A stretch of 64,000 nucleotides of DNA from NCBI RefSeq assembly GCF_900168045.1, contig NZ_FUYY01000002.1:856826-920825 (forward strand), in the 5' to 3' direction. A program made the translations under genes and the position numbers. Under the pieces are notes generated by a model. That model made no database searches and was not told where the DNA came from. It saw only the letters and a program-made list of their open reading frames with translations. This document shows, piece after piece, positions 34,914 through 43,825 of the stretch (positions are counted from its first letter, which is position 1; every line of letters begins with the position of its first letter). Source of the DNA: Salegentibacter holothuriorum (GTDB lineage Bacteria; Bacteroidota; Bacteroidia; Flavobacteriales; Flavobacteriaceae).

Positions 34914-36824
34914 CTAAGAAGAATATTTTAAGGCTACCATCGCCAAAGGTGGCATATCTATTACTGTTGAATAGTTTCTGGAATGCCATTTGTGCTCTGT
35001 GGTTTTAATAGTTTTATTGATGTATTTGCCAGAACCATAAAATTTCTTTTTATCGCTATTAAAAACTTCTTTAAGCACACCTTCTTCTGGTAAACCAATT
35101 CTGTAATTTTCCCTCGGAATTGGGGTGAGATTACAAACAATAATTAAATTATCTTTAGGCTCATTTCCTTTTCTAATAAAACTAATAACCGAATTCTCGG
35201 CATCGCTGTAATCGATCCATTCAAAGCCATCGGGCACAAATTGATTTTCATATAAAGCGGGCTCAGATCTATAGAGTTTATTTAAAGCTTTAATTACCTT
35301 CTGAATTCCTTTATGCGGTGCATAATCCAATAAATGCCAGTCTAAACTATTCTGGAAATTCCATTCTTCACTTTGGCCAAATTCACAACCCTGAAACAGT
35401 AATTTGGTTCCCGGATGGGTAAACATATATCCGTAAAGTAGGCGTAGATTGGCAAAACGCTGCCATTCGTCTCCCGGCATTCTACCTAAAATAGAATGTT
35501 TGCCGTAAACCACTTCATCGTGGGATAAAGGCAACATAAAATTCTCTGTAAAAGCATAAGTAAGGGAAAAAGTAATGTTGTTTTGATGATGTTTACGGTA
35601 TATAGGTTCTTTAGAAAAATATTGAAGTGTATCGTGCATCCAACCCATCATCCATTTCATCCCAAACCCAAGTCCGCCTAAAAAAACCGGTTTTGAAACC
35701 CCGCTATAAGCGGTAGATTCTTCGGCAATGGTTTGTACATCGGGAAAAGAGGCATAAACTTCTTTGTTCAATTCTTCTAAAAACGAGATGGCTTCCAGGT
35801 TTTTATTTTCACCGTACTCATTGGGATCCCATTCACCTTCTTCCCGGGAATAATCCAGGTAAAGAATAGAGGCTACAGCATCTACCCGCAAGCCGTCGAT
35901 GTGAAATTGTTCTAACCAGAATAAAGCGTTACTAATTAAAAAAGCCCTTACTTCATTTCGACTGTAGTTAAAAATCAAACTTTTCCAATCGGGATGGTAA
36001 CCTCTTTTAGGGTCGGGGTGTTCATAAAGATGTGTTCCGTCAAAATAACCGAGTCCGTGGCTGTCTTCCGGAAAATGTGAAGGCACCCAATCCAGGATCA
36101 CTCCAATGTCATTTTCATGAAGTTTATCTACTAAAAATTTAAATTCATCTGGATAGCCAAAACGGGAAGTTGGCGCAAAATATCCGGTAATTTGATATCC
36201 CCAACTCGGGTCATACGGATATTCCATAATAGGCATAAACTCTACGTGGGTAAAGCCCATTTCCTTAACATAAGAAACTAAATCGGTAGCAAGTTCCCAA
36301 TAGGAAAGTGACCGGTTTTCATCTGTTTTTTTCTTCCAGGAAGATAAATGCACTTCGTAAACCGAGTAAGGAGCTTGTAAAGAATTATTCTTTTTTCGTT
36401 TTTGTAGCCAGGATTTGTCTTTCCATTTATAGTCGTCTTCCCAAACCACCGAAGCTGTATTTGGCGGATGTTCACAGCGCCTCGCATAAGGATCGGCTTT
36501 CTCGGTAATAATTTCGTTATGGTTACTATGGATCTTATACTTGTATAAATTTCCTTTTTCAACATTTGGAATAAAACCTTCCCAAATGCCGCTGCCATCC
36601 CAACGCACATCCAAAAGATGTTCGCCATCTTTCCAGAAATTGAAATCTCCAATTACCGAAACCTGTTTCGCACCCGGAGCCCAGACGGCAAAATAAGTTC
36701 CTTTAACCTTATTTAAAGTGAGTGTGTGGGAGCCAAATTTCTCATAAAGTCGGTAATGTTTCCCCGACTTAAATAAATTAATATCAAATTCTGAAAATAA
36801 ACTGTGCGTTATAACTTCTGCCAT
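34914..36824 (-). CDS. glgB: 1,4-alpha-glucan branching enzyme
   Basis: 636 residues. An N-terminal CBM48-type domain (about 10-120, GTYFAVWAPGAKQVSVIGDF) and a GH13 barrel with all four regions: DWVPSHFP, nucleophile in DGLRVDAVAS, acid/base in IAEESTAYSG and LSHDEVVYGK. It adds alpha-1,6 branches to glycogen. The ATG is 1 nt after the glgC stop, so translation is probably coupled. Full length. Confidence 0.95.
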   Translation of the reverse strand: MAEVITHSLFSEFDINLFKSGKHYRLYEKFGSHTLTLNKVKGTYFAVWAPGAKQVSVIGDFNFWKDGEHLLDVRWDGSGIWEGFIPNVEKGNLYKYKIHSNHNEIITEKADPYARRCEHPPNTASVVWEDDYKWKDKSWLQKRKKNNSLQAPYSVYEVHLSSWKKKTDENRSLSYWELATDLVSYVKEMGFTHVEFMPIMEYPYDPSWGYQITGYFAPTSRFGYPDEFKFLVDKLHENDIGVILDWVPSHFPEDSHGLGYFDGTHLYEHPDPKRGYHPDWKSLIFNYSRNEVRAFLISNALFWLEQFHIDGLRVDAVASILYLDYSREEGEWDPNEYGENKNLEAISFLEELNKEVYASFPDVQTIAEESTAYSGVSKPVFLGGLGFGMKWMMGWMHDTLQYFSKEPIYRKHHQNNITFSLTYAFTENFMLPLSHDEVVYGKHSILGRMPGDEWQRFANLRLLYGYMFTHPGTKLLFQGCEFGQSEEWNFQNSLDWHLLDYAPHKGIQKVIKALNKLYRSEPALYENQFVPDGFEWIDYSDAENSVISFIRKGNEPKDNLIIVCNLTPIPRENYRIGLPEEGVLKEVFNSDKKKFYGSGKYINKTIKTTEHKWHSRNYSTVIDMPPLAMVALKYSS

Positions 36825-36825
36825 A

Positions 36826-38094
36826 TTATCCTATAGTTGTTCCGGGTGGAATTACCGCCTCTTTTTTAAGTACTACAATGCCTTCTTTTATCACATAAGA
36901 ATCTGTTTCTGTATCTTCTAAATGTGCGCCTCCTTTTATAGTAGTATTATCTCCAATTCTACAGTTTTTATCGATTATTGCATTTTCTATCGTGCAATTT
37001 TCTCCTATTCCCGCGAGTGTTTCAATTTTATTTTTTTCAATTTCTTCTAAAGATTCATAGAAGTCGGTTCCCATCATATAGCAGTTTTTTATAACCGAAC
37101 CTTTTCCAATTCTGGACCGGACACCAATCACTGAAGATTCAATTTCATCAGCATGAATAATACAGCCTTCAGCAATAACCGCTTTTTTAAGCTTAGTATT
37201 GGTGTATTTCGTAGTTGGAAGAATCCTGGCGTGAGTATACACCTGGTTTTCCATGTCGTAAAGATTGAATTTTGGGATGTCTTCGGTTAAGCCAATATTT
37301 GCTTCAAAGAAAGATTCTATATTCCCAATATCTGTCCAGTAACCTTCAAATTGGTAACCGCAAACTTTTTTATTTCCTATGGCCTGCGGAATTATTTCCT
37401 TACCAAAATCTACGGTGTTAGGATCATCCATAAGTTTAAATAATAAATCACGATTAAATACGTAAATCCCCATAGAGCCAAGATAATTTCGGCCTTCAGC
37501 TTCCATTTCGGGACCTACAGGTGAAGTCCAGTCGGGTAAAAGTTCAGATTTCGGTTTTTCGATAAATGAGGTGATATTATTGTCTTTATCGGTTTTCATA
37601 ATTCCGAAACCGGGAGCATCTTTAGCGTTAACCGGAATAGTGCCAATGGTGATATCGGCGCCGGAATCTATATGCTGCTGTACCATTAAATTATAGTCCA
37701 TGTGATAAAGCTGATCCCCCGAAAGAATAAGAAAATACTCGAATTTATGATTTTTAAAATGATGCATTCCCTGTCTAACCGCATCAGCAGTTCCCTGGTA
37801 CCAGGTTTTATTATTTGGAGTTTGTTCTGCCGCCAGAACATCTACAAAAGCCGAACTAAAAAAGCTAAAATGATAAGTGTTTTTAATATGCTGATTCAAT
37901 GAAGCGGAATTAAACTGGGTTAACACGAACATTCTTTTAAGCTTCGAATTAATACAATTAGATATGGGGATATCTACCAGCCTATATTTACCTGCAATAG
38001 GCACGGCAGGTTTAGACCTGCTTTCTGTTAAGGGATGGAGCCTGGTGCCCTGCCCGCCTCCAAGAATAACCGATAATACTTTGTCGTTTAGCAT
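36826..38094 (-). CDS. glgC: glucose-1-phosphate adenylyltransferase (ADP-glucose pyrophosphorylase)
   Basis: 422 residues. The nucleotidyltransferase signature LGGGQGTRLHPLTESRSKPA, the VDIPISNCINS substrate loop, the GTADAVRQ motif and a C-terminal left-handed beta helix (from about 300). It makes ADP-glucose, the regulated first step of glycogen synthesis. It sits 2 nt after glgA and 1 nt before glgB. Confidence 0.96.
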   Translation of the reverse strand: MLNDKVLSVILGGGQGTRLHPLTESRSKPAVPIAGKYRLVDIPISNCINSKLKRMFVLTQFNSASLNQHIKNTYHFSFFSSAFVDVLAAEQTPNNKTWYQGTADAVRQGMHHFKNHKFEYFLILSGDQLYHMDYNLMVQQHIDSGADITIGTIPVNAKDAPGFGIMKTDKDNNITSFIEKPKSELLPDWTSPVGPEMEAEGRNYLGSMGIYVFNRDLLFKLMDDPNTVDFGKEIIPQAIGNKKVCGYQFEGYWTDIGNIESFFEANIGLTEDIPKFNLYDMENQVYTHARILPTTKYTNTKLKKAVIAEGCIIHADEIESSVIGVRSRIGKGSVIKNCYMMGTDFYESLEEIEKNKIETLAGIGENCTIENAIIDKNCRIGDNTTIKGGAHLEDTETDSYVIKEGIVVLKKEAVIPPGTTIG

Positions 38095-38096
38095 GA

Positions 38097-39506
38097 TTAG
38101 TCGCTTTTTAGTGAATTATACAAATCGATATACTGTTGGGCCGAAACATTCCAGGAATGGTCAATGCCCATAATATGTTTTCTGGTTTTTTTAAATGCGG
38201 GTTGATCCTTATAAAATGCTATAGCTCTGTTTAAAGTTTGAAGAATATCAGCTTCTGAAGCTTCCTGGTGCGAAAACCCAAAACCACCATCTTCAACATC
38301 TATAACGGTATCTTTTAAGCCGCCTATACTTCGCACAACCGGGATGGTTCCATAACGAAGGGAATATAATTGGTTTAGTCCGCAGGGTTCAACGCGGGAA
38401 GGCATTAATAAGAAATCTGCGCCCGCATAGATAAGGTGCGAAAGTTTTTCATCATAACCAATAAAAGTGTTATAAACGCCTTTATGTTTTTTTTCTAATG
38501 CTTTTAGATTGTCTTCAACTTCGGGATTTCCAGAGCCTAAAACGAGAATATTGCATTCTTTTTTTGACAGAATTTCATCAAATACTTCCGGTAGTAAATC
38601 GGCACCTTTTTCGAAAACCAATCTTCCTATAAAAGCGAATAATGGTTTTGAAGCTGAAAAACCAAATTCTTTACATAGCCATTTTTTATTAGCTGTTTTC
38701 CCGGTCTGAATATTTTTTGCTGAATAATTTTTAGCGATAAATTCATCGGTTTCGGGATTCCATACATCAGTGTCAATTCCATTTAGAATTCCAACACATT
38801 TTTCATTTTCGTGGCTCAGTAAACTTTCTAAACCATTTGCAGCTTGTTGTAATTCCTGCATATAACTTGGGGAAACCGTAGTTACTCGCCAGGCGCATTT
38901 TATTCCCGCAGCCAATGGATTTATAACACCGTCCCAATCCAATAAACCAATATTAGAAATATCAAAAGCCGGTAGATAATGTACTTTATCGTGGGCAAAC
39001 CAGCCCTGGTATTGCGCGTTGTGAATAGTAAGAATAACAGGAATTTGATTCAGCGCTTCATATTTATAACACTCCTGCGCCATAAAAGGGATCAATCCCG
39101 TATGATGGTCGTGGCAGTGAATTATGGAAGGTTTGGTTTTTAGGGTCAACATCCAATCCAATACCGCAATCTGAAAAGCGGTAAAGCGCGCAGTATCATC
39201 TGCGGAGTAAACATAATCTTTAAATAAAAGTTCAGGAATATCCACAAACAGGACTTCAATATCCAGGACATCTTTTTTTAATTTCAGAATTTTATAAGGA
39301 TAAATATCTTGTCCTAAAACCATTTCAGAATTGTAGACACTTTCAAATTTGTGCGCAGCGGTAAATTTATTATCATAAAATGGCATCACTACCTTGGCAC
39401 CAACTTCCGCCTGTTCCTGATATTTTGGTAAAGAACCTACCACATCTCCCAGGCCACCAACTTTGGCAATAGGGTAACATTCAGCGCTTACGTGTATCAC
39501 GTTCAT
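38097..39506 (-). CDS. glgA: glycogen synthase, GT5
   Basis: 469 residues. A two-Rossmann GT-B enzyme with the N-terminal ADP-glucose loop KVGGLGDV (about residues 15-22), the IHCHDHHTGL motif, and the C-terminal GADFLLMPSRVEPCGLNQLY donor site. It extends alpha-1,4 glucan chains from ADP-glucose. First gene of glgA-glgC-glgB, with the GH31 glucosidase after it; the order gives synthesis, activation, branching and degradation together. Confidence 0.95.
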   Translation of the reverse strand: MNVIHVSAECYPIAKVGGLGDVVGSLPKYQEQAEVGAKVVMPFYDNKFTAAHKFESVYNSEMVLGQDIYPYKILKLKKDVLDIEVLFVDIPELLFKDYVYSADDTARFTAFQIAVLDWMLTLKTKPSIIHCHDHHTGLIPFMAQECYKYEALNQIPVILTIHNAQYQGWFAHDKVHYLPAFDISNIGLLDWDGVINPLAAGIKCAWRVTTVSPSYMQELQQAANGLESLLSHENEKCVGILNGIDTDVWNPETDEFIAKNYSAKNIQTGKTANKKWLCKEFGFSASKPLFAFIGRLVFEKGADLLPEVFDEILSKKECNILVLGSGNPEVEDNLKALEKKHKGVYNTFIGYDEKLSHLIYAGADFLLMPSRVEPCGLNQLYSLRYGTIPVVRSIGGLKDTVIDVEDGGFGFSHQEASEADILQTLNRAIAFYKDQPAFKKTRKHIMGIDHSWNVSAQQYIDLYNSLKSD

Positions 39507-39707
39507 ATAGAGATTTTTGAAAAAATAGAGTTAGTCAGATTGTTGCGATTTTAAAGGTCTAAATATTGTAAAGCTTCTAGATTCATCCCTCTTTTATCGT
39601 CAATTCTCTATAAATTTAATGAAATAAAGAGACAAAGCCTATTGAAAGAAAATAGATGATGTAATAATTTTAAACTTACCTGAATTTTAAAATGAAGAAT
39701 CCCTGAA

Positions 39708-40009
39708 CTACAAACCCTTCTTAAGGCTTTCGGGATTTTGGCGAGTATCGACAATTGTAACCAGGATGATTTCAGAGTTATTAAACCGATAAAAAAACTG
39801 TGGTTTGTTTTGTAATTATAGCGCGTTGTAAACCGGGTTTATCCTGAGATTCTGGAGATATTTCGGGACGGATTTATAATTTTAAGGTTGTGATCTAATT
39901 TTCTAAGAAATTCATCTTTCACTTTTTTAGAGCAATTTTCCCTCAAATAATCAAATAGCTTAATAAGCTTTTTCTCAGCAGTTTTTGTGATAATTACCTC
40001 CCGAGACAT
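39708..40009 (-). pseudogene. RelE/ParE-family toxin, two frameshifts
   Basis: From ATG 40009 the frame reads MSREVIITKTAEKKLIKLF through KLDHNLKII, then must shift to give RPEISPESQDKPGLQRAIIT and KQTTVF, and shift again (in the A7 run near 39791) to give YRFNNSEIILVTIVDTRQNP and the end at 39708. Rejoined, it is a standard RelE/ParE toxin of about 100 residues. Two breaks make real decay much more likely than a sequencing error. It overlaps the antitoxin stop by one base (TAATG). Confidence 0.75.
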
Positions 40010-40230
40010 TATCTGTGCTTTTTAATGAAATTTTCATAAGAAGTTGTTTCCTCCCGGGCTATTTCTTTGTCAGCTTCTTCAATTTCAGCTTTTTCTTCAG
40101 ATGAAAGTTTGTTCCAAAAATCAGATGGTTTTCTTTCTCTTAGAATTTCACGAATAGATCTAATTAATTCAGGATCATTGGTTTCCATTAATATTTGGGC
40201 AAGCGATATTTTTTCCTCCTGTAGATTCAT
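40009..40230 (-). CDS. antitoxin of a RelE/ParE-type module
   Basis: 73 residues, mostly charged helix (EEKISLAQILMETNDPELI, then WNKLSSEEKAEIEEADKEIA). It matches the length and C-terminal helical pattern of Bacteroidota antitoxins paired with RelE/ParE toxins; I do not see a clear DNA-binding domain. The decayed toxin overlaps its stop codon, so it is an orphan antitoxin, perhaps still active against related toxins. Confidence 0.7.
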   Translation of the reverse strand: MNLQEEKISLAQILMETNDPELIRSIREILRERKPSDFWNKLSSEEKAEIEEADKEIAREETTSYENFIKKHR

Positions 40231-40368
40231 TTCGAAATTTTTAAACCTATACTAAGATAAACAATTCGTTTAAATTAATCTGAAAACTAAAATTTTATAG
40301 GGAAATCTCAATTAAAAACTTATCTTCTAATCCCTTCTCCCTAAATTCCCATAAGTGGTTTAAAATTG

Positions 40369-40376
40369 TAAATTTG
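40369..40376 (+). promoter_or_regulatory. -7 element TAAATTTG upstream of leuS
   Basis: An exact TAnnTTTG match 56 nt before the leuS ATG. The -33 position is not a clear TTTG. Confidence 0.48.
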
Positions 40377-40432
40377 CAGGCATTAATATAAAGTCGCGTT
40401 ACGCGTAATTAGCAGGTAAGAAAAACAAAACA

Positions 40433-43400
40433 ATGAGTTACAACTTCAACGAAATTGAAGCCAAATGGCAAAAATACTGGGCCGAAAATCAAACTTTTCG
40501 CGCCAGCAATTCATCAGATAAACCTAAATATTATGTGTTGGATATGTTCCCATATCCATCGGGAGCAGGGCTTCATGTAGGGCATCCGTTGGGTTATATT
40601 GCCAGTGATATTTATGCACGCTACAAGCGCCACTCAGGTTTTAATGTGCTGCATCCGCAGGGTTACGATAGTTTTGGGCTACCGGCCGAGCAATATGCAA
40701 TTCAAACCGGGCAACACCCCGCGCTTACCACAGCTAAGAATATTAAAAGATATCGCGAACAGCTAGATAAAATAGGCTTTTCTTTTGACTGGAGTAGAGA
40801 AGTGCGCACCAGCGATCCCGAATATTATAAATGGACACAGTGGATATTTATTCAACTTTTTGAGAGTTGGTATGATATGGAAGCTGAAAAATCAAGAAAT
40901 ATTTCAGAGCTTGAAGATATCTTTTCTGCGGAAGGAAATTCTCGTTTAAATGCCGCTTGTGATGATGATGTTGAGGAATTTTCAGCTGAGGCCTGGAATG
41001 CTTTTTCTTCGGAAGAAAAACAACAAATATTACTAAAATACCGACTTACCTATTTAGCGGAAACCGAAGTAAACTGGTGCCCACAACTGGGAACCGTTTT
41101 AGCTAACGACGAGATTGTGAACGGTGTTTCCGAACGTGGTGGCTATCCCGTGGTTCGTAAAAAAATGACGCAATGGAGTATGCGAATTTCTGCATTTTCA
41201 GAACGGTTATTGCAAGGTTTAGATCAATTGGACTGGACGGAGAGTTTAAAGGAAAGTCAGCGTAACTGGATAGGGAAATCGGTTGGGGCGATGGTGAAAT
41301 TCCCCATCCTATCCTTCCCCGAAGGGGAAGAGAAAGCAGCGCCTGGTTATATGACCGGGGGAAACAACTCTAAACTTTTACTTGAAAAAGCTAAGGAAAA
41401 CAGAAATAATCCAACTGATGCAGAAAGAATTCTATGGGGCTATCTTAAAAACAAAAATTTAGGATATAAATTCCGTCAACAACATCTAATTGATGATTTT
41501 ATAGTTGATTTCGTTTGTCTCTCTAAGAGATTGGTAATTGAGGTTGATGGAGGGATTCACGATACTCAAGTTGAGGAAGATGAAAAACGTTCTGAAATTC
41601 TTAATGATGAAGGATTCAGAGTTATGAGGTTTAGAAATGAAGAGGTAATTGGAAGTATAGATTCAGTAATTGAAAAAATAGAATTTACGCTTTCGGAACA
41701 ACCAGATATTAGTGAAAAAGCCCAAAAATCCCCCCCTTCGGGGGCGGGGGGCATTAGTGTTTTCACCACCAGGCCAGATACTATTTTTGGAGTGACTTTT
41801 ATGACTTTGGCTCCGGAACACGAACTGGTAAAAAAGATAACCACACCTCAGCAAAAAGAAGAAATTGAAGCCTATATCGCTGCCAGTGCTAAACGTAGCG
41901 AGCGCGAACGTATGGCCGATGTGAAAAGTATTACCGGGGTTTTTACCGGTGCTTATGCCGAACATCCTTTTACAGGTGAGTCTATACCAATCTGGATTGG
42001 GGATTATGTGCTTGCAGGTTATGGGACCGGTGCCGTAATGGCCGTTCCTTGTGGAGACCAGCGCGATTACGATTTTGCGAGACATTTTGATATTCCGATT
42101 AAAAATATCTTTGAAAATGCTGATATTTCTGAAGCTGCTTTCTCCGGAAAAGAAGGAACGGTAATCGCAAATTCCGATTTTCTTAGCGGACTCGAATACA
42201 AGGAAGCGCTTCAAAAAGTGATTTTAGAATTAGAAAAAACCGGTCACGGTTACGGGAAAACCAATTATAGATTGCGGGATGCGGTTTTTAGTCGTCAGCG
42301 TTATTGGGGTGAGCCTTTCCCGGTGTATTACGTAAACGGAATGCCGCAAATGATAGATGCGCAACATTTACCTTTGCATCTTCCCGAGGTTGAAAAATAC
42401 CTTCCTACCGAAACAGGTGAACCACCATTAGGGAATGCTACCGATTGGGCCTGGGACACAAAATCTAACGAGGTAGTGAATAATGATAAAATTGACGATG
42501 AAACGGTATTTCCATTAGAGCTGAATACCATGCCTGGTTGGGCAGGAAGTTCCTGGTATTTATTCCGCTATATGGATGCTGGAAATAATGAGGAATTTGT
42601 TTCTAAAGAAGCACAAGACTACTGGGAAAATGTAGACCTATATATAGGTGGAAGCGAACACGCCACCGGTCACTTATTATATTCCCGATTCTGGACAAAG
42701 TTTTTACGAGACCGCGGATATCTTTCGGTAGAAGAACCTTTTAAAAAGCTGATTAACCAGGGAATGATTTTGGGGCAGAGTGCTTTTGTTTATAGACTGG
42801 AAGGGGAAAATGTTTTTGTCTCAAAAAACCTGATTGGAGAAAATAATATACAGCCAATTCACGCAGATGTTTCTTTAGTAAATCATTCAGATGAATTAGA
42901 CATCGAAGGTTTTAAAAAATGGCGTCCGGAATTTAAAGACGCGAAGTTTATTTTAGACAATGAGGAAATCTACGGTGCTGACTCCTCCCCTTCGGGGAGG
43001 CCGGGAGGGGCTTATATAGTAGGACGCGAAGTCGAAAAAATGTCGAAATCCAAATACAACGTGGTGAATCCCGATGATATTTGTGAAGACTATGGCGCTG
43101 ATACACTTAGGATGTACGAGATGTTTCTTGGGCCTTTAGAGCAGGCGAAACCTTGGAATACTGCGGGAATCACCGGAGTGCATAATTTCCTTAAAAAGCT
43201 TTGGAAACTGTATCACAAGGGCGAGCAGTTTGAAGTTTTAGAAGAAAAAGCTTCAGCCGATTCTTTAAAAAGTCTGCATAAGACCATTAAAAAGGTAACT
43301 GAAGATATCGAAGAATTCAGTTTCAATACATCGGTATCTACCTTTATGATCTGTGTAAATGAGCTTGTTGCACAAAAATGTAGCAGTAGAGAGGTGCTTG

Positions 43401-43717
43401 AGCCTTTGGCTATACTTATTGCGCCTTACGCGCCTCATATAGCAGAAGAATTATGGAACAAGCTAGGGAATCCAGAATCTGTGGTGACTGCAAAATACCC
43501 GGTTTTTGAAGAAAAATACCTGGTGGAAAGCACTAAAAATTACCCGGTTTCTTTCAACGGAAAAATGCGATTTACAATGGAGTTGCCGCTGGATATGCAA
43601 AAAGATGAAATTGAAAAAACCGTAATGGCAGATGAGCGAACTCAAAAACAATTAGACGGAAGAACTCCTAAAAAAATAATTGTTGTTCCGGGTAAGATCG
43701 TGAATATTGTAGGTTAG
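40433..43717 (+). CDS. leuS: leucyl-tRNA synthetase with in-frame repeat insertions, one holding a DUF559 nuclease domain
   Basis: 1094 residues. It charges tRNA-Leu. The class I motifs are intact: HVGH in GAGLHVGHPLGY (about residue 48) and KMSKS in EVEKMSKSKYN (about 868); the editing-domain signature FTTRPDTIFGVTF begins at about 444. Codons 293-440 (148 residues) are an insertion placed just before that signature and made of a palindromic arm, a DUF559 endonuclease domain and a second arm. A second, short insertion (PSGRPGGA, near 853) lies just before KMSKS. Without them the length is near 936, as expected for the family. Terminator at 43755. Confidence 0.96.
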   Translation: MSYNFNEIEAKWQKYWAENQTFRASNSSDKPKYYVLDMFPYPSGAGLHVGHPLGYIASDIYARYKRHSGFNVLHPQGYDSFGLPAEQYAIQTGQHPALTTAKNIKRYREQLDKIGFSFDWSREVRTSDPEYYKWTQWIFIQLFESWYDMEAEKSRNISELEDIFSAEGNSRLNAACDDDVEEFSAEAWNAFSSEEKQQILLKYRLTYLAETEVNWCPQLGTVLANDEIVNGVSERGGYPVVRKKMTQWSMRISAFSERLLQGLDQLDWTESLKESQRNWIGKSVGAMVKFPILSFPEGEEKAAPGYMTGGNNSKLLLEKAKENRNNPTDAERILWGYLKNKNLGYKFRQQHLIDDFIVDFVCLSKRLVIEVDGGIHDTQVEEDEKRSEILNDEGFRVMRFRNEEVIGSIDSVIEKIEFTLSEQPDISEKAQKSPPSGAGGISVFTTRPDTIFGVTFMTLAPEHELVKKITTPQQKEEIEAYIAASAKRSERERMADVKSITGVFTGAYAEHPFTGESIPIWIGDYVLAGYGTGAVMAVPCGDQRDYDFARHFDIPIKNIFENADISEAAFSGKEGTVIANSDFLSGLEYKEALQKVILELEKTGHGYGKTNYRLRDAVFSRQRYWGEPFPVYYVNGMPQMIDAQHLPLHLPEVEKYLPTETGEPPLGNATDWAWDTKSNEVVNNDKIDDETVFPLELNTMPGWAGSSWYLFRYMDAGNNEEFVSKEAQDYWENVDLYIGGSEHATGHLLYSRFWTKFLRDRGYLSVEEPFKKLINQGMILGQSAFVYRLEGENVFVSKNLIGENNIQPIHADVSLVNHSDELDIEGFKKWRPEFKDAKFILDNEEIYGADSSPSGRPGGAYIVGREVEKMSKSKYNVVNPDDICEDYGADTLRMYEMFLGPLEQAKPWNTAGITGVHNFLKKLWKLYHKGEQFEVLEEKASADSLKSLHKTIKKVTEDIEEFSFNTSVSTFMICVNELVAQKCSSREVLEPLAILIAPYAPHIAEELWNKLGNPESVVTAKYPVFEEKYLVESTKNYPVSFNGKMRFTMELPLDMQKDEIEKTVMADERTQKQLDGRTPKKIIVVPGKIVNIVG
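41309..41752 (+). mobile_element. palindrome-flanked DUF559 endonuclease insertion inside leuS
   Basis: 444 bp in frame. The left arm holds CTTCCCCGAAGGGGAAG (41314-41330); the right arm holds TCCCCCCTTCGGGGGCGGGG (41729-41748). Between them lies a whole DUF559 (Vsr-like, PD-(D/E)XK-related) domain: NNPTDAERILWGYLKNKNL, FRQQHLIDDFIVDFVC, LVIEVDGGIHD and GFRVMRFRNEEV. An internal ATG (41351, MTGGNN) could start it alone. No splice-junction cysteine, serine or asparagine expected of an intein is seen, so the domain probably stays in the mature protein. Mobility is inferred. Confidence 0.8.
42979..43011. repeat. short GC-rich palindrome inserted in frame in leuS
   Basis: CTCCTCCCCTTCGGGGAGG followed by CCGGGAGGGGCT codes SSPSGRPGGA, immediately before YIVGREVEKMSKS. 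It shares the CCCCTTCGGGG core of the other copies and carries no nuclease. Confidence 0.75.
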
Positions 43718-43754
43718 AAAACATTTGAATATTATATAATTTGAAGATTTGAGA

Positions 43755-43790
43755 ATCCGTTTCCTTAATTGGAAACGGATTTTTGTTTTG
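43755..43790 (+). terminator. leuS terminator
   Basis: ATCCGTTTCC, loop TTAATT, GGAAACGGAT, then TTTTGTTTT. Confidence 0.88.
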
Positions 43791-43825
43791 GAATTGAATC
43801 ATTAAATACAAAGTTTTGAGTAGAA

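Noticed and set aside
41309..41752. Intein in LeuRS
   Set aside because: No Cys/Ser/Thr at the first or +1 position and no His-Asn end; the nuclease is flanked by DNA palindromes instead.
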